Shown here: one piece after another, positions 28,012-38,994 of the stretch
How positions within the stretch are numbered: the first letter of the stretch is position 1
How the letters are laid out: the number at the start of each line of letters is the position of its first letter
Origin: Bacteroidales bacterium
GTDB lineage: Bacteria; Bacteroidota; Bacteroidia; Bacteroidales; Marinilabiliaceae
NCBI GenBank assembly: GCA_022361295.1
Contig: JAKSBD010000043.1
Coordinates: 1-39,146 of the forward strand
Direction of reading: 5' to 3'
Length of the DNA stretch: 39,146 nt
The notes under the pieces: generated by a model
Databases searched by the model: none
What the model saw: the letters and a program-made list of their open reading frames with translations, nothing else
What the model was told of the DNA's origin: nothing
Made by a program: the position numbers and the translations under genes

Positions 28012-28920
28012 TTATTTAATAAGTTCTTTTAATCGACTTACAGGAATAATCTCCTTAATGGTGCTTTGATATACATGCCCCGCCTGATCGTAGTAGATAT
28101 TTTGTGTTCCTGCCACAATGCCAACAACATTACCAAAATTGTCCATAATGGGAGCACCACTTGAACCTTTGGCGAATTCGGCTGAGATAGACTGACGAAT
28201 CTTTTTTGAACCAGGTTTAAAATATTTACGATCAATATGGCCTTGTGTATAAGTATAGAAGCGATGATCGGGATGACTGATCAGGTGAATCTCTTCACCC
28301 TGGCCCTGTTCCTGGCCCAAGCTCATGGCTGGCATTTTTTCGCCTCTGGTATCAATTCTGAATATCGCCAAATCATCATGCTTACTGGCTGCCAACACCT
28401 CGATCACCGGATAAATATTCTGCTCATAATCCATTACGAAAAATGTAACGTAATCATTAGGTTTTGTTGGATCATACGATTTAAAGACATGATAATTGGT
28501 AGCACATACGCCGTCTTCTGATATCATAAAAGCAGATGTTGTGCTGATATGGTCTTCGGGGCAATGGCCGCATTTATACATCTTTCCCATCATTAAAACA
28601 CTCTTCCTGAATCGGCTGTAAAAAGCATAGCCATCATATTTAGCCTGCTGTGCAGGTAACAGTGCTACCTCGTACTCTGTGTTACTCAACTGTGTTTTAT
28701 AGGTGTCTGCGTCGACTCCTCCATGCTCTTTGTAATAAGCCGAAGCTTTTTGCTCAAATAGTTTTAAGCGTTCGGCATCATTGATAGGAGCTTCAGACTT
28801 GTAACCGCTTTCAACCACCTGATTTCTAACTTCCTCCCGATGATCTGCCTGACAGGCGCTGATGGCCAATGGAAGGCATAGACCAAACAAAAAGTATTGT
28901 AAGCTTTTATAAATATTCAT
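28012..28920 (-). CDS. Trypsin-like serine protease (lipoprotein)
   Basis: Lipobox AISACQA; catalytic-triad-like motifs TNYHVF, DDLAIFRID, FAKGSSGAPIMDNFGNVVGIV; contains CGHC. Confidence 0.8.
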   Translation of the reverse strand: MNIYKSLQYFLFGLCLPLAISACQADHREEVRNQVVESGYKSEAPINDAERLKLFEQKASAYYKEHGGVDADTYKTQLSNTEYEVALLPAQQAKYDGYAFYSRFRKSVLMMGKMYKCGHCPEDHISTTSAFMISEDGVCATNYHVFKSYDPTKPNDYVTFFVMDYEQNIYPVIEVLAASKHDDLAIFRIDTRGEKMPAMSLGQEQGQGEEIHLISHPDHRFYTYTQGHIDRKYFKPGSKKIRQSISAEFAKGSSGAPIMDNFGNVVGIVAGTQNIYYDQAGHVYQSTIKEIIPVSRLKELIK

Positions 28921-30322
28921 CAATTAATTCCTTTAGTTGTGGATTGGACGGACGTGGTGCATTGACAGTTAAAATCTTTCCCTCTTTATTGAATAGCATA
29001 AAACGGGGTACTCCATTAATCTCATAATCATATATGATATCCGATTCGAAGGCATAATCTGCCAAAAGTTGAATGCCGCCTAAATGATGTTCATGGATAA
29101 ATGCAAGCCATTTTTCTTTTTCTCTTCTCTTGTCTATTGAGACGCTAATAAAAACGATATCATCATTACCTGTATAGCTTTTCATTAATTGCTCCAGGTG
29201 AGGTATCTCTGCTTTACATGGTGCACACCATGTGGCCCAAACATCCACCAAAACCAGCTTTCCTTTATAGTCAGATAAGGCATGTATTTTACCTTTCGTA
29301 TCAGGATAAGCAAAGTCGAAAGCATTGGCCCCTTCTGCAAACTTCAATATTTCAGACTCATATGCTTCTATTTCTTTTTGTTGAAGATCAGTTACGATGA
29401 AGTCTCCATAAGTTGCCATCACCTGATTAAAAAACTTCCCCGAAATACTGCGTTGAATTATATAATTGGTCAAATAGCGACCTTTCAAAGTGTCGTTATC
29501 AAATACATTTAAGCTGAAGTCCAAATAATCTTTGCCTTTATAAGATTGCCAGTGTGCTTTGAAAGAAGTAAACATCCCTGAAGCCATAGCTCCGTCTTTT
29601 ATTTTAAGAACATCCGCTGAGGTATGTTGTCGATTATACATTTCCTTCATGATGGTATTTTTCTTAAGTATTGCTCTCGCATCAGGTCGTACCATGGAGA
29701 AATTACGTATCCAATGCATATCAAACTCAGTCTGTGCACTTAATTTCATTAGTTGACAGAGTGCAGGATCATCGCAGCTTAAAGTCGCTAAAAATTGATG
29801 TAATGCATTGTGATGTCTGGTAATCACAGCTTCAACATGCTCTGCTTCCCGCGCTTTCAACCAGGTACCCTCTAATGCTTCATCCTTAAGCATTTTCCAA
29901 TTTTGCTGATAAGTATAGGCCTGTTGATTGGGCAATGAGGCGGGAACAATCTTTTTATTTTCTATGATAAGACTGGCCTGCTGACCTGCTTTCAGATACA
30001 CTTGGTCCAACACCGATTTAGGCGCTTCTGCCGTTCCCAAATAATATAGGCCTGTTGACGCATGATCAATGGTAAATGAAAAGGTGCTATCCACATCCAG
30101 CTTTTGAAAATCATGTAAAGTCAATGCCCCCTCTTGCACAACAAACAGGCTGATACCTTTTGAACCGTTAAACGAACTCACTTTACCTTCTATCTTGATC
30201 TGTGCCTGAATTGTGAGCTGAAGAAACACGAGTCCGATTAGTAGTATTCCCTTTTTAAAACATATAAATATTCGGTTAAATGAAATTGCCCTAAAACACC
30301 CATTAGCAAATACAAGAGCCAT
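28907..30322 (-). CDS. TlpA-family thioredoxin-like protein
   Basis: C-terminal redoxin domain LVLVDVWATWCAPCKAEIPHLEQL...VPRFMLFNKEGKI. Confidence 0.9.
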   Translation of the reverse strand: MALVFANGCFRAISFNRIFICFKKGILLIGLVFLQLTIQAQIKIEGKVSSFNGSKGISLFVVQEGALTLHDFQKLDVDSTFSFTIDHASTGLYYLGTAEAPKSVLDQVYLKAGQQASLIIENKKIVPASLPNQQAYTYQQNWKMLKDEALEGTWLKAREAEHVEAVITRHHNALHQFLATLSCDDPALCQLMKLSAQTEFDMHWIRNFSMVRPDARAILKKNTIMKEMYNRQHTSADVLKIKDGAMASGMFTSFKAHWQSYKGKDYLDFSLNVFDNDTLKGRYLTNYIIQRSISGKFFNQVMATYGDFIVTDLQQKEIEAYESEILKFAEGANAFDFAYPDTKGKIHALSDYKGKLVLVDVWATWCAPCKAEIPHLEQLMKSYTGNDDIVFISVSIDKRREKEKWLAFIHEHHLGGIQLLADYAFESDIIYDYEINGVPRFMLFNKEGKILTVNAPRPSNPQLKELIDEYL

Positions 30323-30352
30323 GTATTTCGGGGCAACTTCTTATTTCAAAAT

Positions 30353-31750
30353 CTACAAATATTGCTTTAGTAAGTCACTAATTTTTTCATCCGACGGGCG
30401 TGGTGCATCAATGGTGACTATCTTACCTTCCTTATCAAACAGCATAAAACGAGGAATAGCATTGATACCATATGCTTTAGCAACATCAGAGTCAAAGGCT
30501 TTATCAGCCATCAGCTGAATACCTTCCAGGTGTTCAGATTTGACGAAATCAATCCATTTTTTCTGATCTTTCATTTTGTCGACTGAGATACTAAGAAAGG
30601 TAACAGGCTGACCATGAAACTTCTTCTCCAATTCTTTTAATGCCGGAATTTGTGCCTTGCACGGTCCACACCAGGTAGCCCAAACATCAACATAAACCAG
30701 CTTCCCTTTATAATCAGATAACCTGTGTTCTTTGCCGTTAATATCTTTACCTGCAAAATCAAATGCTTCAGCTCCTTTCTCAAATTTGCGAATGGTCATT
30801 TCAAACTCATTCACCTTATTTTTAAGATACTCGGTAGACAAATATGGAGTGATCAATTCCTTATATTCCAGGTAAGCATCGTCGTAGGCTTTGAAGCGAT
30901 CAATATTATTCAGTCCATAATAGCCTTTTAAGAGAGGCTCAGGAATCATTTCAATGGCCACTTTGTTCCATTGTGAACGCGATGGTTTATCGGGTGATGA
31001 AAGCACTGCAAACATTGTATAGAGACGGGTATAATCATATCCGGCAGGCAACTCCAACAAACGCTTTGATTGGGGTGCGCGTTCATTTAATATATAGTCA
31101 TAATAATCTGGGTAATCCTTACGTTCCGGATGCTGGCCTCGCGGTGTATAAATAAAGTTTAAAGCAGCCAGATTTAAATCAGTCTCCACCATCAAATTCA
31201 ATAATTCATCAAAGCTTTGATCCCCCGTATTGATTTTGTTTTTAAAGGTATTACCCTGCTCAACAAATTCAGGTAAAACAGGAAAGAAATTGGTATAATC
31301 AAGAATATTATAACTAAAACCATGTGAATATGAGAAAACAGAATCTATCTGTGTATTCCATTCCGATAACAAATCATTCTTTGGGCTATTACATTTCAAC
31401 AACTGATAGCTCCCATCACTGATCTTGATTTCCAGTTCAGTTCCCTTTTCAAGGTAAATGCGTTTCAGGTTATGGTCTTTCTTAACAGCCCGCAGTGATT
31501 TATCCCACATAACATTAATCACATATAATCCTGGTTCTTCAACTGCATAAGCAAAGCCAAATCTACCGTCACTGCCCAAACTGGTAACAGCCACTTTTGA
31601 GGTTTCTCCGTGTTCTACCTTGCACAAATGGATCTCACGTCCATTTTTTTCGCCTGTAAACTGGCCTTTGATTATTGCAAATTCTGTGTTTTTAGTGGCG
31701 CATGACGTTAGCATTAGAGCCAACAAAGCCACAGCTGTGATGAGTTTCAT
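30353..31750 (-). CDS. TlpA-family thioredoxin-like lipoprotein
   Basis: Lipobox LMLTSCAT; LVYVDVWATWCGPCKAQIPALKEL...IPRFMLFDKEGKI. Confidence 0.9.
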   Translation of the reverse strand: MKLITAVALLALMLTSCATKNTEFAIIKGQFTGEKNGREIHLCKVEHGETSKVAVTSLGSDGRFGFAYAVEEPGLYVINVMWDKSLRAVKKDHNLKRIYLEKGTELEIKISDGSYQLLKCNSPKNDLLSEWNTQIDSVFSYSHGFSYNILDYTNFFPVLPEFVEQGNTFKNKINTGDQSFDELLNLMVETDLNLAALNFIYTPRGQHPERKDYPDYYDYILNERAPQSKRLLELPAGYDYTRLYTMFAVLSSPDKPSRSQWNKVAIEMIPEPLLKGYYGLNNIDRFKAYDDAYLEYKELITPYLSTEYLKNKVNEFEMTIRKFEKGAEAFDFAGKDINGKEHRLSDYKGKLVYVDVWATWCGPCKAQIPALKELEKKFHGQPVTFLSISVDKMKDQKKWIDFVKSEHLEGIQLMADKAFDSDVAKAYGINAIPRFMLFDKEGKIVTIDAPRPSDEKISDLLKQYL

Positions 31751-31820
31751 ACAGTTAATTTATTAAATATTAAAAGATTAAGGAGAAGGTGGCACCACTC
31801 TGGCACCACCAAAAATTAAG

Positions 31821-33326
31821 TTATTTTTTAACAGCCATATCCACAATTTTTCCACACACATTCTCGTATGATGTTTCAATACTGCCATCCATATTAACGA
31901 AATAAACAGAGCCGTTCGCCTGGCCAGAATTATCGTATGTACCAACGACAAATTTGTCGTCATACTTGGAATATCCTTCCTGTATATAATCTAAATACAG
32001 ATATGATATTTTTTCATCTGCCGGTAACTCTGCAATTAGTGCCGGGTTATCGTCAGGCGCATCATAGTTGTATCGATAAATTCTATTTTCTGATGAGAAA
32101 TAGAAATAGCGCTCTGAATTGGAGTTGACAAATTTCGTTTCATCAGTAATTAATTCAGGAGCCGGAAAAGCATTCTGTCGTGATATCACATATACATTGC
32201 TCCAGGTTGCAAAGTCCATACGTGCATTTAATACAGTTTCGGTAATCACACCATCATCACCTTTTATAATCAGGTGGGCATTAACACCTGCTCCATACAT
32301 ACTACCACCCGGTTCGGCAGCCATAAAACAACTTTTACCAGGTAATTTAAGAGGTGCCCCATCTATGAGAACAGGATCAATGGCACCCCAATTGCCCGGT
32401 ACGTATATTGTTCCCGGATCAGTTCCATGTAGAAGGGTTAAACCAAAAGCAAGATACTCAACATTATCGCATGACTCATTAACATCCGGAACATCAATTC
32501 CGATGTATGGCTTATAATCACCAAAGGCCATTCTACCTGTGAAATAATAATTGCCATTAACAATCGTGTAAATATCACTAAATGCTGGTGCTTTAAAATC
32601 ATTAACCACAAGATCGCCCCCTGTATTCTCTTCATGGAAACATTTGAGGGCTGGCCATTTATAATCCATCTTATCAAAATCCAATACCGCACCATAATCA
32701 GGTCCTTTATCAGTAAAAATAACCAAATCACTATCAACCCCGTTCCTAAAGCTTTCCATGCAATATGGTTTACCTACAAGCTCCTGTCCAGTTAGCTGCT
32801 CATACAAACCATCAATTGTTTTGCCATTATCCCTAACCAGAAATATTTCTCCGTTATCCTCATTCTCACAAAGAAAGAAATAGCCATACTGATAGGCATT
32901 TTGTACACGTATCTCAAAATGATGTGTATATGAAACATCAGTAGCTTTGTTTTTAACTCTGTAAACTGCGAACAAGTCTTTATATGGTACCTGATGATCA
33001 GCTATAAACTCAAGATTTCGTTCTGTAGAGATTACTATTTCATAGTTATCCCGCTCTCTCGTTTCATCATTATATTCCCAGTGACTGACCGTCCACTCAA
33101 ATTCATAATCTGTGTCCTCGCCCAGTTTGAAATTGATCGTTGGTGCAATTCGTAATGTATCCTCAAACTTAGTTATTGAATATGCCTCTTCGATCCCTTC
33201 AATACTCTCCACCTCATTCAATTCGATGTAGCTGTAGCTTCCTTTATCATCTAAACAGCCGAACAACGCAACCAGACAAAGAGCTGTATATATTATTCTT
33301 GTTATCATTGTTTTTGCTTTTAACAT
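31821..33326 (-). CDS. PKD-like family lipoprotein of a SusCD-type locus
   Basis: Lipobox LVALFGCLDDKGSYSY, typical of the SusD-associated PKD-like family; start overlaps the stop of the upstream gene (TAATG). Confidence 0.75.
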   Translation of the reverse strand: MLKAKTMITRIIYTALCLVALFGCLDDKGSYSYIELNEVESIEGIEEAYSITKFEDTLRIAPTINFKLGEDTDYEFEWTVSHWEYNDETRERDNYEIVISTERNLEFIADHQVPYKDLFAVYRVKNKATDVSYTHHFEIRVQNAYQYGYFFLCENEDNGEIFLVRDNGKTIDGLYEQLTGQELVGKPYCMESFRNGVDSDLVIFTDKGPDYGAVLDFDKMDYKWPALKCFHEENTGGDLVVNDFKAPAFSDIYTIVNGNYYFTGRMAFGDYKPYIGIDVPDVNESCDNVEYLAFGLTLLHGTDPGTIYVPGNWGAIDPVLIDGAPLKLPGKSCFMAAEPGGSMYGAGVNAHLIIKGDDGVITETVLNARMDFATWSNVYVISRQNAFPAPELITDETKFVNSNSERYFYFSSENRIYRYNYDAPDDNPALIAELPADEKISYLYLDYIQEGYSKYDDKFVVGTYDNSGQANGSVYFVNMDGSIETSYENVCGKIVDMAVKK

Positions 33327-34036
33327 TAGCGGTTTTCAAAATACAAACGGTTACCTTCTTCATCAAAGGTTGGATTCTCCTCAAACCATATTCGTGCTTC
33401 CTTCACATACACATCACCTGCTGCATATGGTTCTGGGTGCCAATCAGGATTATCTACACCTGCAATCTCAATGTATTTTTTACATTTCTTCCAATGGTAT
33501 GGACCAGCCTTGTAATGCAAGTAATTAGCTTCCCAGAAAGGCGGGGGTACCAATAAATTATCGGTGATATTAATAATAAATGACTGTTCGCTTTCAATTC
33601 CACTCTTAAAATCCTCATTCTCCACAAATTGCAACATCAAACGATATGTATTCTCACGCATTGATTCATCTCGTTTGACTTCCAGTTCAAAATAGGCTTC
33701 CGTTTCTCCGGCAGGAAATAAATACTTTTCATGCAAGGCCGTATAGTGCACATTAGCTTCTGCGCTAGACTCATCTTGTACTTCTGATATCTTATAATAC
33801 CTATCCGTTTCCACTGGCATACCCATCAGTTTAACTTTTACCTTAACCTTTTCTGTTGTAGCGCCATTGGGTAAAAACATAAAGTTGACATATAAACTAT
33901 CGAGCTTGGTATATCCTGTTTCTAACTTAAAGTTTAAAGCATTGAATTCTGTATTATAAAGCATGGTTTCATTTTCGTCACATGCGCCTAATAGCAAAAT
34001 GATTAATGCTGTACATATATATTTTAATGTCTTCAT
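33326..34036 (-). CDS. DUF4843 domain-containing lipoprotein
   Basis: LLLGACDENETMLYNTEFNALNFK...position directly downstream of SusD. Confidence 0.75.
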   Translation of the reverse strand: MKTLKYICTALIILLLGACDENETMLYNTEFNALNFKLETGYTKLDSLYVNFMFLPNGATTEKVKVKVKLMGMPVETDRYYKISEVQDESSAEANVHYTALHEKYLFPAGETEAYFELEVKRDESMRENTYRLMLQFVENEDFKSGIESEQSFIINITDNLLVPPPFWEANYLHYKAGPYHWKKCKKYIEIAGVDNPDWHPEPYAAGDVYVKEARIWFEENPTFDEEGNRLYFENR

Positions 34037-34047
34037 GTTTACTTTCT

Positions 34048-35463
34048 TTATTGGGTTACTCGTCCTCCAAATTGCACTTCATCCGCTGGCAGTGGTAAGG
34101 TATACTTGACGTCATCCATCGGCAAGTTACTGCCATCCATGCCTGTAAGCGTTGGATAATTCATTCGTTTATAGAAATAAAACAATTGCCCTTCGCCATA
34201 AAACTCCCGCTCGTATTCTCGGGCCAATGCTTCTGCAAATGCCGATTCATCAGCCGATTCATCCAGAGTAATGGCTCTTCTCTCTGTTCGCATTTCATTT
34301 AGAACAGAAATGCCTTCTGGCAAACTACTTTTTCCTTTACATTCAGCTAGTATCAAATACATCTCCGGTAGCTTAATGAGAGGTAGTACAGGATCCTGGT
34401 ACGATTTTTCCTGTTCCTCATCCAATGGACGATTGTATTTTACCATAAATCGTTTATCTCCGCCCATGGTGGATTCGACCTCGAACCAATACTTAAATCG
34501 AATATCATCACCATCATACCAATCACTTGAACGGTCAGAGCAGATTAATTCATTAGGGTTGTTATTATCTGTGTGCTTAAACATATCCCTGGCTGTTTCT
34601 CCAATGTTTACAGAATACAAACCCATTATTAACTCTGGGTAAAACACATAATCATTGTTCCCTATCACATCTGCGGGTTTCATCCACTCAAATCTTTGAG
34701 CATCGATTACCTCTTGAGCATAAATTGCCGCATTGGCATGATCACCCATGTATAAATAAACTCGGGCTAATAAGGCCGCTGAAGCATAATAATTAAAGCG
34801 ATTCTCGCGATATGATTCTCCAGCTTCATCCTCATTTCTCACTTCATCATCCTGCAACAGTTCATAAGCTGCTTTCAGATCCTGTAATACTAATGCCAAT
34901 GCTTCCTGCGTGGTCGATTGCTGTGTTAACTCAATCTTATACTCGTCAACATAAGGTATACCTAAAAAATCAGGTTGACTAACGTATGGGGCATTAAACA
35001 TGCGTAACAAGTCAAAATGCAAATGGGCACGAATTGTTAAAGCCTCTCCTTTTATGAGCTTATAATTATTACCTGAAAATCTATCTTGATCATCCAGATT
35101 GAGGTGGTCAATAATGTTATTACAATTGGCGATAACATTATAAGCTTTATTCCACACACCGCTTATCTGGTTTTCTCCAAATTCTGTTTCATAGTTATGA
35201 AACACAACATCCATGTAAGAATGTCCCGTAGGTATAAAATAATTCTGCGCGAGAATATCCAGAAAACTCATGGTTAAGCGATCGCCATATAAAGTTCCTT
35301 CTCCCAACATCAGGTAAACACCATTCAAAGCATCCATATAACCTTCCTCTGATGAGAAAAGATCAACCTGATCAACTTCTGATTTTGGTTGAATATCCAT
35401 CCAGTCTTCGCATGAAAACAGGACTAACGACGTTAATATGATTATATAAATTAAATTCTTCAT
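34048..35463 (-). CDS. RagB/SusD family nutrient-uptake outer membrane lipoprotein
   Basis: LFSCEDWMDIQPKSEVDQVDLFSSEEGYMDALNGVYLML; IKGEALTIRAHLHFDLLRMF. Confidence 0.95.
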   Translation of the reverse strand: MKNLIYIIILTSLVLFSCEDWMDIQPKSEVDQVDLFSSEEGYMDALNGVYLMLGEGTLYGDRLTMSFLDILAQNYFIPTGHSYMDVVFHNYETEFGENQISGVWNKAYNVIANCNNIIDHLNLDDQDRFSGNNYKLIKGEALTIRAHLHFDLLRMFNAPYVSQPDFLGIPYVDEYKIELTQQSTTQEALALVLQDLKAAYELLQDDEVRNEDEAGESYRENRFNYYASAALLARVYLYMGDHANAAIYAQEVIDAQRFEWMKPADVIGNNDYVFYPELIMGLYSVNIGETARDMFKHTDNNNPNELICSDRSSDWYDGDDIRFKYWFEVESTMGGDKRFMVKYNRPLDEEQEKSYQDPVLPLIKLPEMYLILAECKGKSSLPEGISVLNEMRTERRAITLDESADESAFAEALAREYEREFYGEGQLFYFYKRMNYPTLTGMDGSNLPMDDVKYTLPLPADEVQFGGRVTQ

Positions 35464-35473
35464 AGCTCATTGA

Positions 35474-38400
35474 TTAAAAATTGGTTTGTAACGAAAATGA
35501 TACAGAACGAGCAAACGGATACGACAAACCACGTTCCTGCTTCACTGTTGAAATTCTGAATACATCATTCATATACATCGATAATTTAAGATGTTGTAAT
35601 CCCAAATTTTTCAATGATTTTTGATTGAATGTATAAGAAACACGTGCAGATGACAGAGCCAGCATGTTCTCATCTTCAACAAAACGCGATGAAGCCCTTG
35701 TTATATTCCTATCTGCTATACTTTTAAATGGTTTTACATCACCAGGGGCTGTCCATCGTTGTTCCAACACACGCCTGTCAACATTATCATACAAATTGGC
35801 ATTCTCCACCCTGTTGATAAGTGTCTGATTATATATCTGTCCTCCTAAGCGATAATTAAAACTTAAATTAAAACTCCAGTTACCAAGCGAAGTATTAGTT
35901 CCAAAATAGCCTTCAAATTCAGGTTGTGCTTCACCAACTACCACCTGGTCACGTGCATCCCATTGCATGGTTGGGTTACCAAAACGATCCAGAAAAACCT
36001 CTTGACCAGTCACTGGATCAATACCCAACGAAGGCACGGCATAGATGGCATAAAGAGACTCTCCTTCATTAAATTGCAAAACAGGTGAAGTACTGATTAA
36101 ATCATTCGCATTATCAAAATCATAAACATCTTTATTTTCCTCGTCATGCTTCTCCACTTCTTTATTTTGATTTTCAGCTGCTTTGCGGTTATATTCTTTT
36201 AAAGCATCAGATATCTTCTGTATCTCATTGATATTATGCCTTACATTAGCGAAAAGATTAACACTGATATTTTTCTCAAGATTTCTGTATATCACTGTAT
36301 TCAAACTAAGTTCGAATCCTTTATTTAGTACATCACCCATGTTTGATGTATAACTTGAAAAACCAATCGACGGAGCAATGGACACTTGTGTTAACAAGTC
36401 CTTAGTAGTATCGTAATAATAGTTACCTGAAACCATTAAACGGTTATTAAACAAAGCTAAATCCAATCCCGCATTTCTTTTAATGGTTGTCTGCCACTTC
36501 AGGTCCTCATTACCCAGTGCCTTAATATATGCCCCATTATTTAATCGGTAATGGCGATCGGTAATGTAGTTATAGGTAGTAAGTGACTGATAGGCATAAA
36601 AGTTATCTCCTCCGGTTTCACCAACATTAGCTCTTAAACGAACTTCATTTACTTTATTATTTTCCTTAAAGAAGGCTTCGTTATGAATATTCCATCCAAC
36701 TCCGGCAGACCAGAATGGTGCTGTGCGCTGATTTTTACCAAATTTTGATGAACCATCAATTCTTAATGATACGTCAGTGAGAAAACGATTGTCATAATTA
36801 TAATTCACATTCGAAAATGCCCCGGCCAGTCTGCTTGTTTCTTCATAACCCGTTGGTGATGAATTCTCTTCAAACTGGGCACCAAAACTCACATGACTAA
36901 GTCGATCGTTAGCAAAGCCTTGTGCTGTATAAGATTCTGACTCTATGGTCTGCTCCTGAATATTACCTCCAATAACAGCATTTACAAAGTGCTTATTCAA
37001 TTGCTTGAAATAACTCAAAACAAGGTTACCATCCAGCATGAACATTTCACTATCACCAACCTCGTATGTTCCTCTCAGGTTAAAGTCTTCCTCCGGAGTA
37101 TTTAGAAATTTGATGGATTCAGGAGACTGAAAATTTTGATTCTTATTATTTTGTATCTGGAAAGACACATTACCTTTCAAGCGCAAGCCCTCCAACAACA
37201 TCCAGTCAATTGAAAAGTTATTGGTTACATTAGTATACTTACTTTTATTGATGTTAGCCAGGTAATTTGCATCATAAAGTCCTGAATATTGGGTAGGTGT
37301 TGACCTACTTTCATAATCGGCTCGCAAAACCTGCATGTAACGACCAGTATCATCTTTTAATCGATAATAAGGATTTAACTTGGCATAATCAGAGAATGAA
37401 CCATAAGGTGATTCAGGTGCGTCTACCTGCGTCACTATTAGGTGATTTTTAAATGTGATATCTTTGTATCGATAAGATAACATACTACCAACAGCATAAC
37501 GGTTTCGGCCTGATTCCTTCATCACACCATTTTCATTGTTATAATTAGCTTCGAGAGCATAGCGTATTACGTCATCACCGCCTTCCAGAAACAAAGAATG
37601 CTTATGTGAAAAGGCATTTTCTACAGGCTGTGCAATCCAATCGGTATTAACACCTGAACGAACTTCCTGCAAATTGGCATTATATATCTGATCAAGATCG
37701 ACCTGTTCGCTATAATTATCTCCGGTAACCCTATCTGAGGTATAAAGTCCTGCCAATTGCTCAGCCCTTAACTTTTCTTCTGCATTTAACAGGTCATAAT
37801 CATTAAGATCAGCCGCAGAAAAAGTACCATCAAATGTGTAATTGACACGTAATCTTCCTTTTTCGGGTGCCTTTGTTTCAATAACCACAACTCCGTTTGC
37901 CGCTCGCGAACCATAGATAGCTGTTGCACTGGCATCTTTAAGAATAGTTACGCTGGCAATCCTGTTGATATCCAGATCATACACCTTTTCGACACTCACT
38001 TCAAAACCATCCAGAATAAATGTTGGCTGGTTAGGATTACTGCGAATTTCATTCTCAGATAAACCAGGAAAACTAGCCTGCCCTCTTATTTCAATCTCAG
38101 GCATCCTATTGGGATTAGACCCGAATTCGTTGTTTTCCATTATTTTAAAGGATGGATCAAATACCTGAATAGCTTGTAATACATTGTTATTACTTACTTC
38201 TTGTAACCTGTCTGCATTGATAGTAGTAGCAGCACCTGTAAAACTCTCTTTTGTCTGGTTATAATAACCGGTAACCACTACATCGCCAATTTCACTGACT
38301 TCAGTTTGTAGCTTTACATTAAGCTCAGTCTTACCTTGAAGCGCTATTGTTTGTTTTTCAAATCCAATAAAAGTAAAAGCCAGGTTAACATTTGCATCGG

Positions 38401-38908
38401 GTACACGTAATTCATAATAACCATCTGCATCGGTGATCGTACCATTGTTAAATTCAACAACAATAATATTAACCCCTGGTATAGGCAGACCCTTGTCGTC
38501 GGTAACTCTACCTTTAACAATGATGTCTTCCTGCTGAACATACTTATTATCGGGCTTGATAATTATTACTTCATCAATCACCTGCCAGGTTAAGCCAGAT
38601 TCAGACAGACAGGTTCTTAATACAGACTCAATGGTTTCATCATTAACATTTAATGAGATCGATTCAACTTCTGCAATATCCTCTTCATTAAAAATAAAGG
38701 TAAATTCACTCTGCTTTTTGATGGCTTTAAACACCTCCTTAACAGATGCATTTCTTACATTGAGTTTCAGCTTCGCTTCCTGGCTGTATGTGGTTGCCGA
38801 AACCTGCCAGAGTACAACGAACATTAAGATAAGGGTTAATCTCATAATCCTCATAATTTTGGGTGTACCCCTCCCATCCGGGTACAATAATTCCCGATTT
38901 TTTTTCAT
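35474..38908 (-). CDS. SusC/RagA family TonB-dependent receptor with STN (secretin/TonB short N-terminal) domain
   Basis: VSVKEVFKAIKKQSEFTFIFNEEDI-type STN; VKGRVTDDKGLPIPGVNIIV carboxypeptidase-regulatory-like domain; VTILKDASATAIYGSRAANGVVVIETK SusC plug motif. Confidence 0.95.
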   Translation of the reverse strand: MKKNRELLYPDGRGTPKIMRIMRLTLILMFVVLWQVSATTYSQEAKLKLNVRNASVKEVFKAIKKQSEFTFIFNEEDIAEVESISLNVNDETIESVLRTCLSESGLTWQVIDEVIIIKPDNKYVQQEDIIVKGRVTDDKGLPIPGVNIIVVEFNNGTITDADGYYELRVPDANVNLAFTFIGFEKQTIALQGKTELNVKLQTEVSEIGDVVVTGYYNQTKESFTGAATTINADRLQEVSNNNVLQAIQVFDPSFKIMENNEFGSNPNRMPEIEIRGQASFPGLSENEIRSNPNQPTFILDGFEVSVEKVYDLDINRIASVTILKDASATAIYGSRAANGVVVIETKAPEKGRLRVNYTFDGTFSAADLNDYDLLNAEEKLRAEQLAGLYTSDRVTGDNYSEQVDLDQIYNANLQEVRSGVNTDWIAQPVENAFSHKHSLFLEGGDDVIRYALEANYNNENGVMKESGRNRYAVGSMLSYRYKDITFKNHLIVTQVDAPESPYGSFSDYAKLNPYYRLKDDTGRYMQVLRADYESRSTPTQYSGLYDANYLANINKSKYTNVTNNFSIDWMLLEGLRLKGNVSFQIQNNKNQNFQSPESIKFLNTPEEDFNLRGTYEVGDSEMFMLDGNLVLSYFKQLNKHFVNAVIGGNIQEQTIESESYTAQGFANDRLSHVSFGAQFEENSSPTGYEETSRLAGAFSNVNYNYDNRFLTDVSLRIDGSSKFGKNQRTAPFWSAGVGWNIHNEAFFKENNKVNEVRLRANVGETGGDNFYAYQSLTTYNYITDRHYRLNNGAYIKALGNEDLKWQTTIKRNAGLDLALFNNRLMVSGNYYYDTTKDLLTQVSIAPSIGFSSYTSNMGDVLNKGFELSLNTVIYRNLEKNISVNLFANVRHNINEIQKISDALKEYNRKAAENQNKEVEKHDEENKDVYDFDNANDLISTSPVLQFNEGESLYAIYAVPSLGIDPVTGQEVFLDRFGNPTMQWDARDQVVVGEAQPEFEGYFGTNTSLGNWSFNLSFNYRLGGQIYNQTLINRVENANLYDNVDRRVLEQRWTAPGDVKPFKSIADRNITRASSRFVEDENMLALSSARVSYTFNQKSLKNLGLQHLKLSMYMNDVFRISTVKQERGLSYPFARSVSFSLQTNF

Positions 38909-38994
38909 AGATTTGTAATTGAATGATTAAACATTTAGCCTAAGACACTAACTCTTAGGTTTAAACAGGGAGTGTTGCACCACTTCCTGTTTTT

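Noticed and set aside
31778-31811. TGGCACCAC direct repeat between the PKD-like and TlpA genes
   Set aside because: Short (9 bp, two copies) with no flanking evidence of a mobile element or regulatory role.
32119-32517. 132-aa ORF antisense to the PKD-like lipoprotein
   Set aside because: Fully antisense to a well-supported CDS; no motif or independent support.
33176-33556. 126-aa hydrophobic ORF antisense to DUF4843 and PKD-like genes
   Set aside because: Antisense to two supported overlapping CDSs; composition explained by the complementary strand.
38556-38918. 120-aa ORF antisense to the SusC N-terminus
   Set aside because: Antisense to the STN/signal region of SusC; no independent evidence.
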